Shown: positions 7,428 to 14,914, numbered from the stretch's first letter. The stretch: 28,972 nt of DNA from an uncultured Elusimicrobium sp. (GCA_937891135.1 CALAFB010000123.1:1-28972), one strand, 5' to 3'. Numbers and translations are program-made. Notes: generated by a model not told the origin, from the sequence alone.

Positions 7428-8399
7428 ATGCGGATTTTAGGGTTATTACTCGTGGGATTGTGCGCGCTTGCGGCGGCAGCGGAAGTTAGTATCATTTCCG
7501 TTACTGACGAAACCAAACATACCCGCAAAGAAGATTTTTACCACACGTTTGAATACTTTATCAAACCGGATGTTCCCGCCCAAGGCAGCAAATGCCAGGC
7601 CACGCGGATTGCCCGGCGTTGGTTTGTAACGGCGGCACATTGTGTGTCTACTGCTTGCCAACAGGGTTGCACCCTACAGATGGATTTATTAGAAGGCCCT
7701 GTGTCTGCCGTCGCTACCGTACACCATACAACTAAAAATCCCATCGTGTTTGTGCATCCGCAATATCAGGAAAACCAGAATTTCAAAATTCCGTATGATT
7801 TGGCACTCATCCGGTTGGATGTCAACCGTGCCCCTAAAATGTATTACCGCCGGGCTACCCAAAAAGGCCAGCCGCACCGGGGTATGTCCGAACAAACCTT
7901 CAACGCTTTCTTAGAAAAAAACCGCCGCACCAAAAGTGCCTACCGCCATGCGTTAAGCCCTTCGTTGCCTCCGCTAGCGGTGTTTGATAATGCCAATTAT
8001 GTGTTGGAGCGGAACATCTCCGTTATTTCTATTTTTGACGGAATCCGCAGCATAAAACAAAATAAATATCCCGTTTATTATGTAAAGAAACTTGGCAACG
8101 CTTATACCACCAATTTCGGTATCCGCAAGGGAATGAGCGGCTCGGGCGTGATGACCAATACCGGCGAACTGATTGGGATTATTTCCGCTTCTGTGGAGAC
8201 GGATTTATTGCGTGGTAACCAAAAACTAAAACACGAAAATTGGTTTATGTTCCCCGTATTTAATGAGAATTTAATCCGTTTTATGCGCGACACGATGGGG
8301 GCTGATTTTATCCAAGTGGACCAAAAAGATGCCTTCCCCTATTTAGCCCAGAAAACCCGCAAAGATTTTAGCGCGCTTACTGGGCTTATGCAAAAGTAA
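7428..8399 (+). CDS. Secreted trypsin-like serine protease
   Basis: A 323-residue chymotrypsin-fold protease. The start at 7428 gives a clean Sec signal peptide (MRILGLLLVGLCALAAAAE, cleavage around residue 18); an upstream TTG start would spoil it. The catalytic triad is visible: H71 in FVTAAHC, D124 in YDLALIRL, and S237 in KGMSGSGVM, followed by TGELIGIISA. Four cysteines (56, 72, 77, 81) cluster around the histidine and probably form disulfides. An insert of about 80 residues between D and S is longer than in trypsin. It is expected to act in the periplasm or outside the cell. It has no operon partner; mnmA converges from the other side. Confidence 0.85.
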   Translation: MRILGLLLVGLCALAAAAEVSIISVTDETKHTRKEDFYHTFEYFIKPDVPAQGSKCQATRIARRWFVTAAHCVSTACQQGCTLQMDLLEGPVSAVATVHHTTKNPIVFVHPQYQENQNFKIPYDLALIRLDVNRAPKMYYRRATQKGQPHRGMSEQTFNAFLEKNRRTKSAYRHALSPSLPPLAVFDNANYVLERNISVISIFDGIRSIKQNKYPVYYVKKLGNAYTTNFGIRKGMSGSGVMTNTGELIGIISASVETDLLRGNQKLKHENWFMFPVFNENLIRFMRDTMGADFIQVDQKDAFPYLAQKTRKDFSALTGLMQK

Positions 8400-8422
8400 C
8401 GGTTGTGTACCTTGTTTGCAGA

Positions 8423-9505
8423 TTACAAGTCAATCATTCCGCCGCCTAATACGGTGTCACCGTCGTAAAGGACGGCACTTTGCCCGGCTGTAATGGAAAG
8501 TTGCGGTTGTTCAAACCGGACCCAAAAGCTATTATCTTCGTTTATAGTAATATGCGCTCGGGCCGGATGATGTAAATTGCGGATTTTAACTTCACAGTCA
8601 AACTGTTTGGCAGGGGGTTCCCCCGCTATCCAGCTGACGTTATCCGCGCGTAAGGTATCGTTATATAGCGCACTTTTGGGACCGATAATAACCTGGTTTT
8701 TAACAGCATCTATTTTTACTACGTACATGGGTTCGGGGAATCCGCTAAGCCCCAGCCCTTTGCGTTTGCCAATCGTATAATTCCAAATCCCCGTATGTTT
8801 ACCAAGTACTTTGCCATCTAAGGAAACCAGATTGCCGGGCTTGTTGGGGAAGTTCAATAAGTCATTATAATCCCCGCAATAAAAATCCATACTATCTTCT
8901 TTATCAGCTACTTTTAGCCCTGCCTCGCGGGCTTTTTCGCGGATTTGCGGCTTAGTTTTTTCCCCCAACGGAAACAGCACGCGGGCGAGTTGTTCCTGTT
9001 TTAAACGATACAAAAAATAACTTTGGTCACGCGACAAATCCACCGCTTTTTGAAGCAGGTATTTTCCTGTCTTTTCGTCTTGTTTCACGCGCGCATAATG
9101 CCCGGTAGCAAACTTATCAAACGCAATTCCCTGACGCGCAGCGGCCGACGGCAGTACACCAAATTTAATTAAACTGTTACATAATACGCACGGGTTGGGC
9201 GTACGTCCGCACGCATATTCCAGGCGGAAGTTATCCAATACAATATGTTTGTATTCTTCGCGGCAATCCACCGCCAAAAATTCAATACCCAGTTTTTGTG
9301 CGATAGATTGTACTTCGGATAAATCCTCTTTTTCCGGCGTTAAACACGCATTTTTTTGGTGTTCCCCCGGGGGGACCGGCAAGGAAGGGTCCCAAATAAG
9401 CATGGTAGCACCGATAACGCGGTATCCCTGCTCTTTTAACAGAACGGCCGTAGCGGCGGAGTCCACCCCGCCCGACAGGCCGACTAATACAGTCTCTTTT
9501 CCCAT
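8423..9505 (-). CDS. mnmA: tRNA-specific 2-thiouridylase MnmA
   Basis: A 360-residue enzyme that puts sulfur on U34 of tRNA for Lys, Glu and Gln, using ATP and sulfur relayed from a cysteine desulfurase. The PP-loop SGGVDS is at 11-16, the catalytic cysteine lies in NPCVLCN (C106, second cysteine C109), ATGHYARV is at 133-140, the SRDQSYFLY segment at about 158-166, and the partner catalytic cysteine in FYCGDYN (C210). The length is normal for the family. The ATG at 9505 has AGAGG five bases upstream. It is monocistronic here. The identification is very secure. Confidence 0.96.
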   Translation of the reverse strand: MGKETVLVGLSGGVDSAATAVLLKEQGYRVIGATMLIWDPSLPVPPGEHQKNACLTPEKEDLSEVQSIAQKLGIEFLAVDCREEYKHIVLDNFRLEYACGRTPNPCVLCNSLIKFGVLPSAAARQGIAFDKFATGHYARVKQDEKTGKYLLQKAVDLSRDQSYFLYRLKQEQLARVLFPLGEKTKPQIREKAREAGLKVADKEDSMDFYCGDYNDLLNFPNKPGNLVSLDGKVLGKHTGIWNYTIGKRKGLGLSGFPEPMYVVKIDAVKNQVIIGPKSALYNDTLRADNVSWIAGEPPAKQFDCEVKIRNLHHPARAHITINEDNSFWVRFEQPQLSITAGQSAVLYDGDTVLGGGMIDL

Positions 9506-9574
9506 CAGAACCTCTGTTTGTAAAATGTGTACTTTAGGTTGAAAGCCAAAAGGACTTTACTATTGTAGTATTTT

Positions 9575-9604
9575 TTGTAAACCGCCGGGTGATTTTGTTA
9601 TAAT
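9575..9604 (+). promoter_or_regulatory. Promoter of the second prepilin gene
   Basis: TTGTAA (9575-9580), an 18-base spacer and TATAAT (9599-9604). Transcription would start near 9610-9611, exactly where similarity to the other pilin leader begins, which supports the leader being transcribed. Confidence 0.65.
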
Positions 9605-9609
9605 AACGG

Positions 9610-9873
9610 TACAATTTTATTCTGTTTTTGGAAGCGTTTTAGAAACGCATGACTGTTTAACTGCAGTACAATCTCAGTCCAAGAGCAACTGCGTCTAGGC
9701 ATAACACAAATGGAATTGCAAGCCTGCTGTGTTGTGCCGGATGTTTATCGTTTTGCGATAGACTACGGCTGTTGTTTATTTGGGTTATTGAGATTGGCTC
9801 AAACGCAATAGCCGTTTTTGTATGCGTTTTTCCGGGCAGGTAAATTGTAAAAATTAAATTGAGAGGAAAAAAC
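9610..9873 (+). promoter_or_regulatory. Conserved structured leader RNA upstream of prepilin (copy B)
   Basis: 264 bases aligned end to end with 1984-1725. The first 29 bases are nearly identical. Stems seen: GCGTTT/AAACGC (9634-9648 region); CAATCTCAGT (9669-9678) with ATTGAGATTG (9787-9796); CATAACACA (9700-9708) with TGTGTTGTG (9728-9736). The core at about 9735-9777 differs from copy A at only a few bases. ACGGCT (9765-9770) can pair with AGCCGT (9810-9815), giving a possible pseudoknot or alternative pairing. The 3' part AAACGCA...TGCGTTTTT (about 9801-9831) resembles a terminator hairpin placed just before the ribosome-binding site. Confidence 0.62.
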
Positions 9874-10413
9874 ATGAACCTTATAGAAAAAATCAGTTAT
9901 TCCCCGCAAATTTGCGGGGCTCGTTCTAAACAAGGTTTTACCTTAATAGAACTTTTAGTAGTGGTACTGATTATTGGCATTTTAGGCGCGGTAGCACTGC
10001 CGCAGTACCAAAAGATAACAAGAAAAGTAAAGTTGCAGCAGTATCAATTAGCAGCCTATAAAGTGCGTGATGCATTGCGGCTATATCAATTGACTCATGG
10101 GAAAATACCTCAGTATATAGAAGATTTGGACCTTTGGACTTCTATTAAAGAACCATCCAACGGTGGAAACCATACTGGGTATGTGGGAAATATCCCGTTT
10201 CTGGATAATTTCCATTATTACATCCGAACAGAAAACTCTTTACCCGGGTTGGGAAGATTCAATTGTGATATACATTGGAATGGTCAAAGTGGGTTTTGCT
10301 ATTATGGTGGTAATCCTGAATTAGAAAAAGTATTTCAATCACTTGGTTGGGAATATTACGATAATTGGAATAACGGACGATATCATATTGGAAAAAATTG
10401 GGCTAAGCAGTAA
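9874..10413 (+). CDS. Type IV prepilin-like protein
   Basis: A 179-residue type IV pilin-like protein. The start at 9874 is set by GAGAGGA seven bases upstream. The leader is about 21 residues and ends KQG; the mature part begins FTLIELLVVVLIIGILGAV, then ALPQYQKITRKVK, with the conserved Glu at mature position 5. The C-terminal ~120 residues are rich in Tyr, Gly, Asn and Trp with two cysteines. The leader segment SPQICGA is encoded around an 18-base perfect palindrome (9902-9919), as though a small repeat had entered the leader in frame, parallel to the much larger expansion in the gene at 957-1724. It carries the same kind of upstream leader RNA as that gene. The precise pilus role is unknown. 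Confidence 0.85.
   Translation: MNLIEKISYSPQICGARSKQGFTLIELLVVVLIIGILGAVALPQYQKITRKVKLQQYQLAAYKVRDALRLYQLTHGKIPQYIEDLDLWTSIKEPSNGGNHTGYVGNIPFLDNFHYYIRTENSLPGLGRFNCDIHWNGQSGFCYYGGNPELEKVFQSLGWEYYDNWNNGRYHIGKNWAKQ
9902..9919. repeat. Perfect palindrome in the prepilin leader
   Basis: CCCCGCAAA followed directly by TTTGCGGGG, with no loop. It lies in frame within the leader peptide coding region, before the peptidase cleavage site. Confidence 0.7.
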
Positions 10414-10463
10414 TGAACATAGCAAAACGAGGGTGGATAGCCGATTTTAGCAATGAAGTTTTT

Positions 10464-10649
10464 TTAGTGTGGTAATCTTCCGGCTAAAAATTCGGTCACC
10501 GGACGGGTGTGTTTGATTTTACTTAAAATAATTTTAATGGAGCCTGTAATCGGTACGGCCAAAAAGGCTTCCGGGGCTATGTTTAAGTTTTTTACACATC
10601 CCCACGTAGGTATTAGTGTTAATAGGTGTAACGCTACATACGGTATTTT
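10464..10649 (-). pseudogene. C-terminal remnant of an AI-2E-family transporter
   Basis: On the minus strand an open stretch of about 60 codons ends at a TAA (10464-10466) and is blocked upstream by an in-frame TAA at 10650-10652. It reads IPYVALHLLTLIPTWG, then APEAFLAVPITGSIKIILSK, then a charged tail. The FLAVPITGSIK pattern is the conserved end of AI-2E-family (PF01594) membrane transporters. The rest of the gene is missing, and the preceding residues (WGCVKNLNI) no longer look like a good membrane helix. I read it as the decayed tail of a chromosomal gene at the edge of the island. The similarity is from memory and moderate. Confidence 0.5.
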
Positions 10650-10767
10650 TTAATGGGCTGATTTATGTGTTGTTGAAATCCCCGAATGTATCTGAGTTAT
10701 TCGTAGTAGATACAAAATAACTTGACTTTTAGGTCGTTATAAGCGGTAATGTGTGTAGGAGAAAAAT

Positions 10768-10821
10768 ATGACCGATTGCACACAATTAACTGCACGGAAA
10801 TTACCCAATGAAGAACTTTGA
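10768..10821 (+). pseudogene. Truncated DUF2924 gene relic
   Basis: A 17-codon reading frame (MTDCTQLTARKLPNEEL) with a good ribosome-binding site (TAGGAG). It matches the start of the intact DUF2924 protein at 25709 (TQLTAR-L versus THLSAREL), and the upstream DNA matches as well: TAACTTGACTT at about 10720 and at about 25659, then AATGTGTrTAGGAGA. The coding part stops where repeat copy R1 begins. It looks like the 5' end of a lost recombinase module. Confidence 0.6.
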
Positions 10822-10822
10822 T

Positions 10823-10922
10823 AAAAAATCCCCGTCGGGCAAAATGCCTAACGGGGATTTATGCTGAAAATCAAAAACTAAAATACGGTGCTTTTAGTTT
10901 ACCTAGCACTATGCTGATTTTC
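10823..10922. repeat. Structured direct repeat R1 (candidate attachment site / terminator)
   Basis: Two hairpins in series. Hairpin 1: AAATCCCCGT (10826-10835) with ACGGGGATTT (10851-10860), plus an inner GGC/GCC. Hairpin 2: GAAAATCA (10866-10873) with TGATTTTC (10915-10922), plus AAACTAAAA (10875-10883) with TTTTAGTTT (10892-10900) and a 14-base one-sided bulge. Copies occur at 27810 and 28828. R1 and R3 also share the sequence to the right (10923-10965 versus 28930-28971). Confidence 0.75.
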
Positions 10923-11108
10923 AAACAGGCAATAAGCAGGCAAAAAATGGCGCTTTTTTCTTTCCAAAGCGGCAATAAAGCGGCAAAAAGTGCTAGTTTT
11001 TTTGTTTTGCCAAAGCGGTAATAAAGCGGTAAAAATGGCATTTTCTTTTGGAACTCAAAGCGGCTGAAAATGACGTTTTTTGATAAATTGGAAACGGGAA
11101 GAAAGCGG
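10922..11108. repeat. Degenerate ~45-bp tandem repeats
   Basis: Units begin at about 10922, 10965, 11011 and 11056, with a partial unit at about 11092. Each starts CAAAGCGGyAATAAAGCGGy or a variant, followed by A-rich then T-rich sequence. A unit also follows R3 at 28929. Reading frames through them (for example 10818-11021) look like repeat translations and not genes. The remaining bases to 11248 hold a CCCTGT-AAA-ACAGGG hairpin (11120-11134) and several CAGGGAA motifs; I see no gene there. Confidence 0.6.
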
Positions 11109-11248
11109 CGAGGTATTTTCCCTGTAAAACAGGGTAAATACAGGGAAAAGCAAGGGATTTATTTTAAATTTTAAAGGTTTTTCGTACTAACACTTAATGC
11201 AAATCTACCCAATTCCCTAAAATCCGGAACAGGGAACAAGCAGGGAAT

Positions 11249-12298
11249 TTATTTGTTTAATTTGTATTTCCTTGCTTTTTTGGAGGGATCTGCTACCACC
11301 ACAAACCCCTGTCGTACCCACTTTTGGAGTAATTGACGTGCAGTCCTGCCTGCAAAGTGGAATAGTTCTTCTATATCTTTGGACGTGATAAATTCGTTCT
11401 TTTCAAAAAGTACAAGTGCCTGCTTTTGGCGTGCATCTAATGCATTGATATTTTTGCTTTGGTCCTTTTCGGCACTTTGCAATTGTAAATGCTTTTGCAC
11501 GCTTTGGAATGAATAAAGCATCCCAGATACAAAAAACTCAATCCAACCTGTTATATCGGCCTCGGCCCGGCCCATGTAATAGTTATGAGAGGGCCCCACG
11601 GCTAGGGCGTTATAGTAATCTTGGATATGCTGATAATAATACTCTTCCAAATTGTAAATACCTTTCAAGTCATACCCACCTTGGTGTAAAATAAGTGTAG
11701 TCAAAATACGGGCCGTTCTGCCGTTGCCGTCATAATACGGGTGTATGGTTACAAACTGATAATGGGCAATAGCCGCCACAATGGGGATAGGCAGTGTATG
11801 GGTGCTTTCGTTAATCCACTCTATAAGCCCGGTCATCATAGGGCCTACGTCTTTGGCTTCCGGTGGCATATATACAATCGTACCTGTTTGGGCATCTACT
11901 ACCGAGTTTTGCTCTGTGCGGTACGCAGAAGGTGTATTCTTGCCAATAATGAGCCCATGTAAAGTTTGGATGTTCGTTTCAGTAACGGTATGCTTTTTAG
12001 CCAGTACGGCTACTTCATCTAAGGCCCGAAAATAGCCTTTGACTTCCTTTTCATCCCGTTCCCGGCCTTGAATGGCTTGCCCTTTTAATACCTCGCGCAC
12101 TTCCCGCTCTGTTAAGCGGTTTCCCTCAATAACCGTGGAATAGTGCGTGGTAACAATGCGGGACGTTTCCTTAAGCCCGGCCAAAACGCGTGGCGTTAAT
12201 GGCATATCTTTAACCTGCTCTTTGATTTGGTCTATTTTATAGAGCTTTTCAAGGATAGATTGGGTAATTTGATAATTCGGACGAAATGTTATTGGCAT
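11249..12298 (-). CDS. Fic-family AMP-transferase, class II (self-inhibited)
   Basis: A 349-residue Fic protein. An N-terminal Fic_N-like region carries the inhibitory motif STVIEGN (S54, E58, G59), which marks class II Fic proteins whose own helix blocks the ATP site. The catalytic Fic motif HPYYDGNGRTAR is at 186-197 with the His, acidic residue, GNG and final Arg intact. The last ~70 residues (ITSKDIEELFHFAGRTARQLLQKWVRQG) look like a winged helix-turn-helix. Such enzymes AMPylate target proteins and are common on mobile elements; the target cannot be read. AGGAG lies about 9-10 bases before the ATG at 12298. It is the first island gene after the left repeats and is divergent from the DUF2779 gene. 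Confidence 0.88.
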   Translation of the reverse strand: MPITFRPNYQITQSILEKLYKIDQIKEQVKDMPLTPRVLAGLKETSRIVTTHYSTVIEGNRLTEREVREVLKGQAIQGRERDEKEVKGYFRALDEVAVLAKKHTVTETNIQTLHGLIIGKNTPSAYRTEQNSVVDAQTGTIVYMPPEAKDVGPMMTGLIEWINESTHTLPIPIVAAIAHYQFVTIHPYYDGNGRTARILTTLILHQGGYDLKGIYNLEEYYYQHIQDYYNALAVGPSHNYYMGRAEADITGWIEFFVSGMLYSFQSVQKHLQLQSAEKDQSKNINALDARQKQALVLFEKNEFITSKDIEELFHFAGRTARQLLQKWVRQGFVVVADPSKKARKYKLNK

Positions 12299-12373
12299 AT
12301 ATATTGGCGCTCCTATATGCCATTATTATGCCATTAAATAGATAGAGATGTCAAGAAATAATTAAAATTTTTG

Positions 12374-12406
12374 CGACAATACGTTGTCGGTGTAGGTTGA
12401 TAAACT
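12374..12406 (+). promoter_or_regulatory. WYL-type (PafBC-like) promoter 1, before DUF2779 gene
   Basis: CGACAA (12374-12379), 4 bases, TTGTCG (12384-12389), 11 bases, TAAACT (12401-12406). The segment TTGTCGGTG-N8-TAAACT fits every fixed base of the mycobacterial RecA-independent damage promoter consensus as I recall it. There is no normal -35 box. The ATG lies 30 bases after the -10 box. Confidence 0.65.
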
Positions 12407-12435
12407 ACATATGATATGATAAAATAGAGGTGTAT

Positions 12436-13734
12436 ATGAATTTATCTAAATCACAGTATATCAAATACAAAGGATGTCCTAAACATTTGTGGTTGTATCG
12501 CAACAAAAAAGAGGTACTGACCCCGCCGGACATGGCTACTAAACAACTATTGTCCCAAGGGAATGATATTGGCGCGTTAGTGCGGAAACAATTCCCTGAT
12601 GGCATATTAATCGAGGGGGGATGGCAAAACCCGCAAGAAGCCATTAAACGCACGCAAGAACTCATGGTACAGGGTGTACCGACTATCTATGAGGCCGCAT
12701 TTTGCTATAACGGCATTTTGGTGTTTGTGGATATTTTAGAGAAAACAGCTAATGGCTGGAACCTTATAGAGGTAAAAAGTAGCGGGCGTACAATTAAACC
12801 TATTTATTTAGATGATATTTCTATTCAGTATTACGTGCTTAAAAAATGTGGTGTGCAAATAGAACATTGTTATCTGATGCATATAAATTCCGATTATTTC
12901 CGTACTACGGATAACATAGATTGGAAACAGTTTTTCTTGCTAACTCTTATGGATGAAGAGTTGTTGTCCGAGCAAGATATTGAGAAAGATTTGGGCGATA
13001 TAAAAGCACTTTTATCCTCTTCTGAACCATCTGCTATATTGGATAAGAATGGTTGCGCGGGATGTGAATGTTATACTTATTGTTGGAAGGACATCCCCGA
13101 AGGGTCAGTGTTTGAATTGTTACGCAGTAACAAGGCGCGGGCTTACATAGAAAAAGGGATTGTCCGTGTGAAAGATATACCGCTAAATAGTTTGGGAGAC
13201 GAAAAACTGGAGCACTGGGTGGAAGTATATCGTACGGAGCGACCTTATATTAACAAAAATGCGGTAAAAGTATGGCTTGATAAACTGTCTTATCCGCTTT
13301 ATTATTTGGATTTTGAGACAACAATGCCCGTTGTCCCTCTATGGAAGTATTCACGGGCATATCAACAAATCCCGTTTCAGTTTTCTTTACATGTCCAACG
13401 CGAGCCGAACGGTAAATTTGAGCATTACGAGTACCTTTCTACCGGCAAAGAGGACCCGCGCTATGAGCGCGTAAAGGCACTTTTGAAATATATCGGTGAT
13501 ACAGGTACGATTATTGCCCATAATGCCGCGTTTGAAAAGAGCCGTATTAAAGAGATGGCGCACGATTTGCCCCTGCCCGAAAAAGATGCTAAACGCTTGC
13601 AAGAGATGCCTGAGCGGTTTGCCGATACGGGGGACGTGTTTAAAGCCGATTACTTGCATCCCAAAATGCATGGAAGTTGGTCTATTAAAAAGGTCTTGCC
13701 CGCCCTTGTTCCCGAGACGAGTTACAGGGTATGA
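12436..13734 (+). CDS. DUF2779 protein: Cas4-like nuclease plus DEDD exonuclease, frameshifted
   Basis: A two-domain nuclease of the DUF2779 (PF11074) type. The start at 12436 has AGAGG five bases upstream. Residues about 1-225 look like a Cas4-type PD-(D/E)XK nuclease: an early cysteine (YKGCPKHLWLYR, C14), an acidic residue at D99, EVK at 112-114, and a late cysteine group CAGCECYTYC (about 207-216) that with C14 could hold a 4Fe-4S cluster. From about 285 an RNase H-like exonuclease domain begins (YLDFET, D292 and E294; IIAHNAAFEKSRI). The frame ends early at TGA 13732-13734 after LVPETSYRV, but the remaining ~56 residues continue in another frame from 13731. The gene is first under promoter 1. 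The product as written lacks the last catalytic acidic residue of the exonuclease. Confidence 0.8.
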   Translation: MNLSKSQYIKYKGCPKHLWLYRNKKEVLTPPDMATKQLLSQGNDIGALVRKQFPDGILIEGGWQNPQEAIKRTQELMVQGVPTIYEAAFCYNGILVFVDILEKTANGWNLIEVKSSGRTIKPIYLDDISIQYYVLKKCGVQIEHCYLMHINSDYFRTTDNIDWKQFFLLTLMDEELLSEQDIEKDLGDIKALLSSSEPSAILDKNGCAGCECYTYCWKDIPEGSVFELLRSNKARAYIEKGIVRVKDIPLNSLGDEKLEHWVEVYRTERPYINKNAVKVWLDKLSYPLYYLDFETTMPVVPLWKYSRAYQQIPFQFSLHVQREPNGKFEHYEYLSTGKEDPRYERVKALLKYIGDTGTIIAHNAAFEKSRIKEMAHDLPLPEKDAKRLQEMPERFADTGDVFKADYLHPKMHGSWSIKKVLPALVPETSYRV

Positions 13735-13901
13735 CCGTGGCTAATGGAGGGGATGCCATGAACGCATTTGACGTGTTATATGCGGGGGAATTGCCACCCA
13801 CACAATTAGAACAATTGCGTAAGGATTTACTCAAATACTGTGAGCAAGACACCTGGGCTATGGTCAGGATAGTGGATGCCTTGCGCAGTGTAGTTAAATA
13901 G
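13731..13901 (+). pseudogene. Out-of-frame C-terminus of the DUF2779 gene
   Basis: A 56-codon frame reading MTVANGGDAMNAFDVLYAGE and ending RSVVK at TAG 13899-13901. It supplies the expected end of the family, including YCEQDTWAMV, where the Asp should be the last DEDD residue. It overlaps the upstream frame by four bases (ATGA). Restoring one base between TAC (13722-13724) and GGGT would join the frames into a product of about 487 residues, so a one-base deletion or a sequencing error is likely. Translational coupling through ATGA is an alternative. Confidence 0.7.
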
Positions 13902-13910
13902 GAGAAAATA

Positions 13911-14090
13911 ATGGGATATATATTGACGTTATTGGTTGCTGTTTTAATCGGACTTATTGGAATGCGGAAATGGCCAAAATGGGGTAACTACTATTGGAGT
14001 ATTTTGGGAATTATTGTGTTCTACCAGGTTGTTTTTGCCCCTTACCGGGTTTTTAGGGTTCTCGATGATTTAGGGCATTTACTTGGGTAA
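13911..14090 (+). CDS. Small two-helix membrane protein
   Basis: A 59-residue frame with a strong ribosome-binding site (TAGGAG, six to seven bases before the ATG) nine bases after the DUF2779 C-terminus. Residues 2-17 (GYILTLLVAVLIGLIG) and about 29-43 (WSILGIIVFYQVVFA) are hydrophobic, separated by a short basic and aromatic stretch; the tail is amphipathic. It is probably an inner-membrane protein co-transcribed with the DUF2779 gene. I recognise no family. The spacing and ribosome-binding site make it a credible gene; a membrane effector or helper is possible but unproven. Confidence 0.55.
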   Translation: MGYILTLLVAVLIGLIGMRKWPKWGNYYWSILGIIVFYQVVFAPYRVFRVLDDLGHLLG

Positions 14091-14127
14091 AAACACAATG
14101 TTATAATAAGGCGCATGGAGAAGTTTT

Positions 14128-14913
14128 ATGGCAGATAATAGCATAATGAATATGTTGGATTTGTCTGAAGAGACAAAGAAATATATAGCTACTCTTTATC
14201 CTCAAGAGATATCTTTTGATACTAGATTGTTACCGATTTATCAAACATTTTTAAAAGAAAAACAAAAACAGCCGTATTATATCAATTTGGTGCAATTAAT
14301 CGGAGCGGACGAAAATGCCCATTCCCGGGTATTGTGCCGACTATTGCAATATCCCGGCGAAAAGGCCGCTTATCCTTTTGCCGTTCATTTTATTTCAAGG
14401 TTTATCAGCCCTGATGTGGCTGAACAAGTATCAGCGCATATAGGACGCTATAAATTAGAAATTTATCAAGAAAAACAGCGCATAGACCTTCAACTGTTTA
14501 TGTCCGGGATTGTGGGTATTATTATTGAAAATAAAATCAATGGAGCCGATGATCAACAAAATCAACTTGAGAGATATATTGAGAAAATGCAAAAACGGAT
14601 TGCGCATCCCTATGTCATTTATTTAACGTGGGATGGTTCCAAAAAAGTAAGCAATACCAGTTTGCCGCAACAAGAACGACAAATCATGCAAAAAGAAGGG
14701 CATTTTATAGAATTAAATTATGCTTACCATATTCTTCCTTGGCTGAAGACAGAAGTATTGCCGCTCTGCCTTTATCGTGAAAAGCAACTCGTGTATGCCT
14801 TGGAACAATACGTGGAATATCTAGAAATACGCTCGGCGTGCCAGGAACAAGACCAATCTCTTCGTCAAGTTATCTATCACCAGGTTGAAACACAATTCAC
14901 CAAGGAGAATTAA
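14128..14913 (+). CDS. PD-(D/E)XK nuclease superfamily protein
   Basis: A 261-residue protein matching the PDDEXK_4 (PF14281) pattern. ENAHSRVLCRLLQYPGEK (62-79) is the conserved helix with an early acidic residue. RIDLQLF (118-124, D120) and IIIENKINGADDQQNQLERY (131-150, E134 and K136) form the nuclease core, with Gln residues following. Such proteins occur in defence islands and mobile elements and are presumed DNA-cutting. The family members I recall are often longer, with a C-terminal region that here may be the separate gene downstream. A GGAG motif precedes the ATG. The next start lies one base after this stop, so the pair is an operon. Confidence 0.8.
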   Translation: MADNSIMNMLDLSEETKKYIATLYPQEISFDTRLLPIYQTFLKEKQKQPYYINLVQLIGADENAHSRVLCRLLQYPGEKAAYPFAVHFISRFISPDVAEQVSAHIGRYKLEIYQEKQRIDLQLFMSGIVGIIIENKINGADDQQNQLERYIEKMQKRIAHPYVIYLTWDGSKKVSNTSLPQQERQIMQKEGHFIELNYAYHILPWLKTEVLPLCLYREKQLVYALEQYVEYLEIRSACQEQDQSLRQVIYHQVETQFTKEN

Positions 14914-14914
14914 T

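Noticed and set aside
10843..10922. Integron attC site in the repeats (GCCTAAC fits RYYYAAC)
   Set aside because: There is no matching GTTRRRY at the other end, no integron integrase, and a serine recombinase explains the element. The GCCTAAC is part of a terminator-like stem.
10818..11021. Reading frame over R1 and the tandem repeats (and the similar one at 27713-27916)
   Set aside because: Both are translations of non-coding repeats: the reading frames only follow the hairpins and A/T-rich units and have no ribosome-binding site.
10922..11108. CRISPR array
   Set aside because: Units are degenerate and nearly contiguous without unique spacers, and no cas genes are present. The Cas4-like domain in DUF2779 is a family resemblance only.
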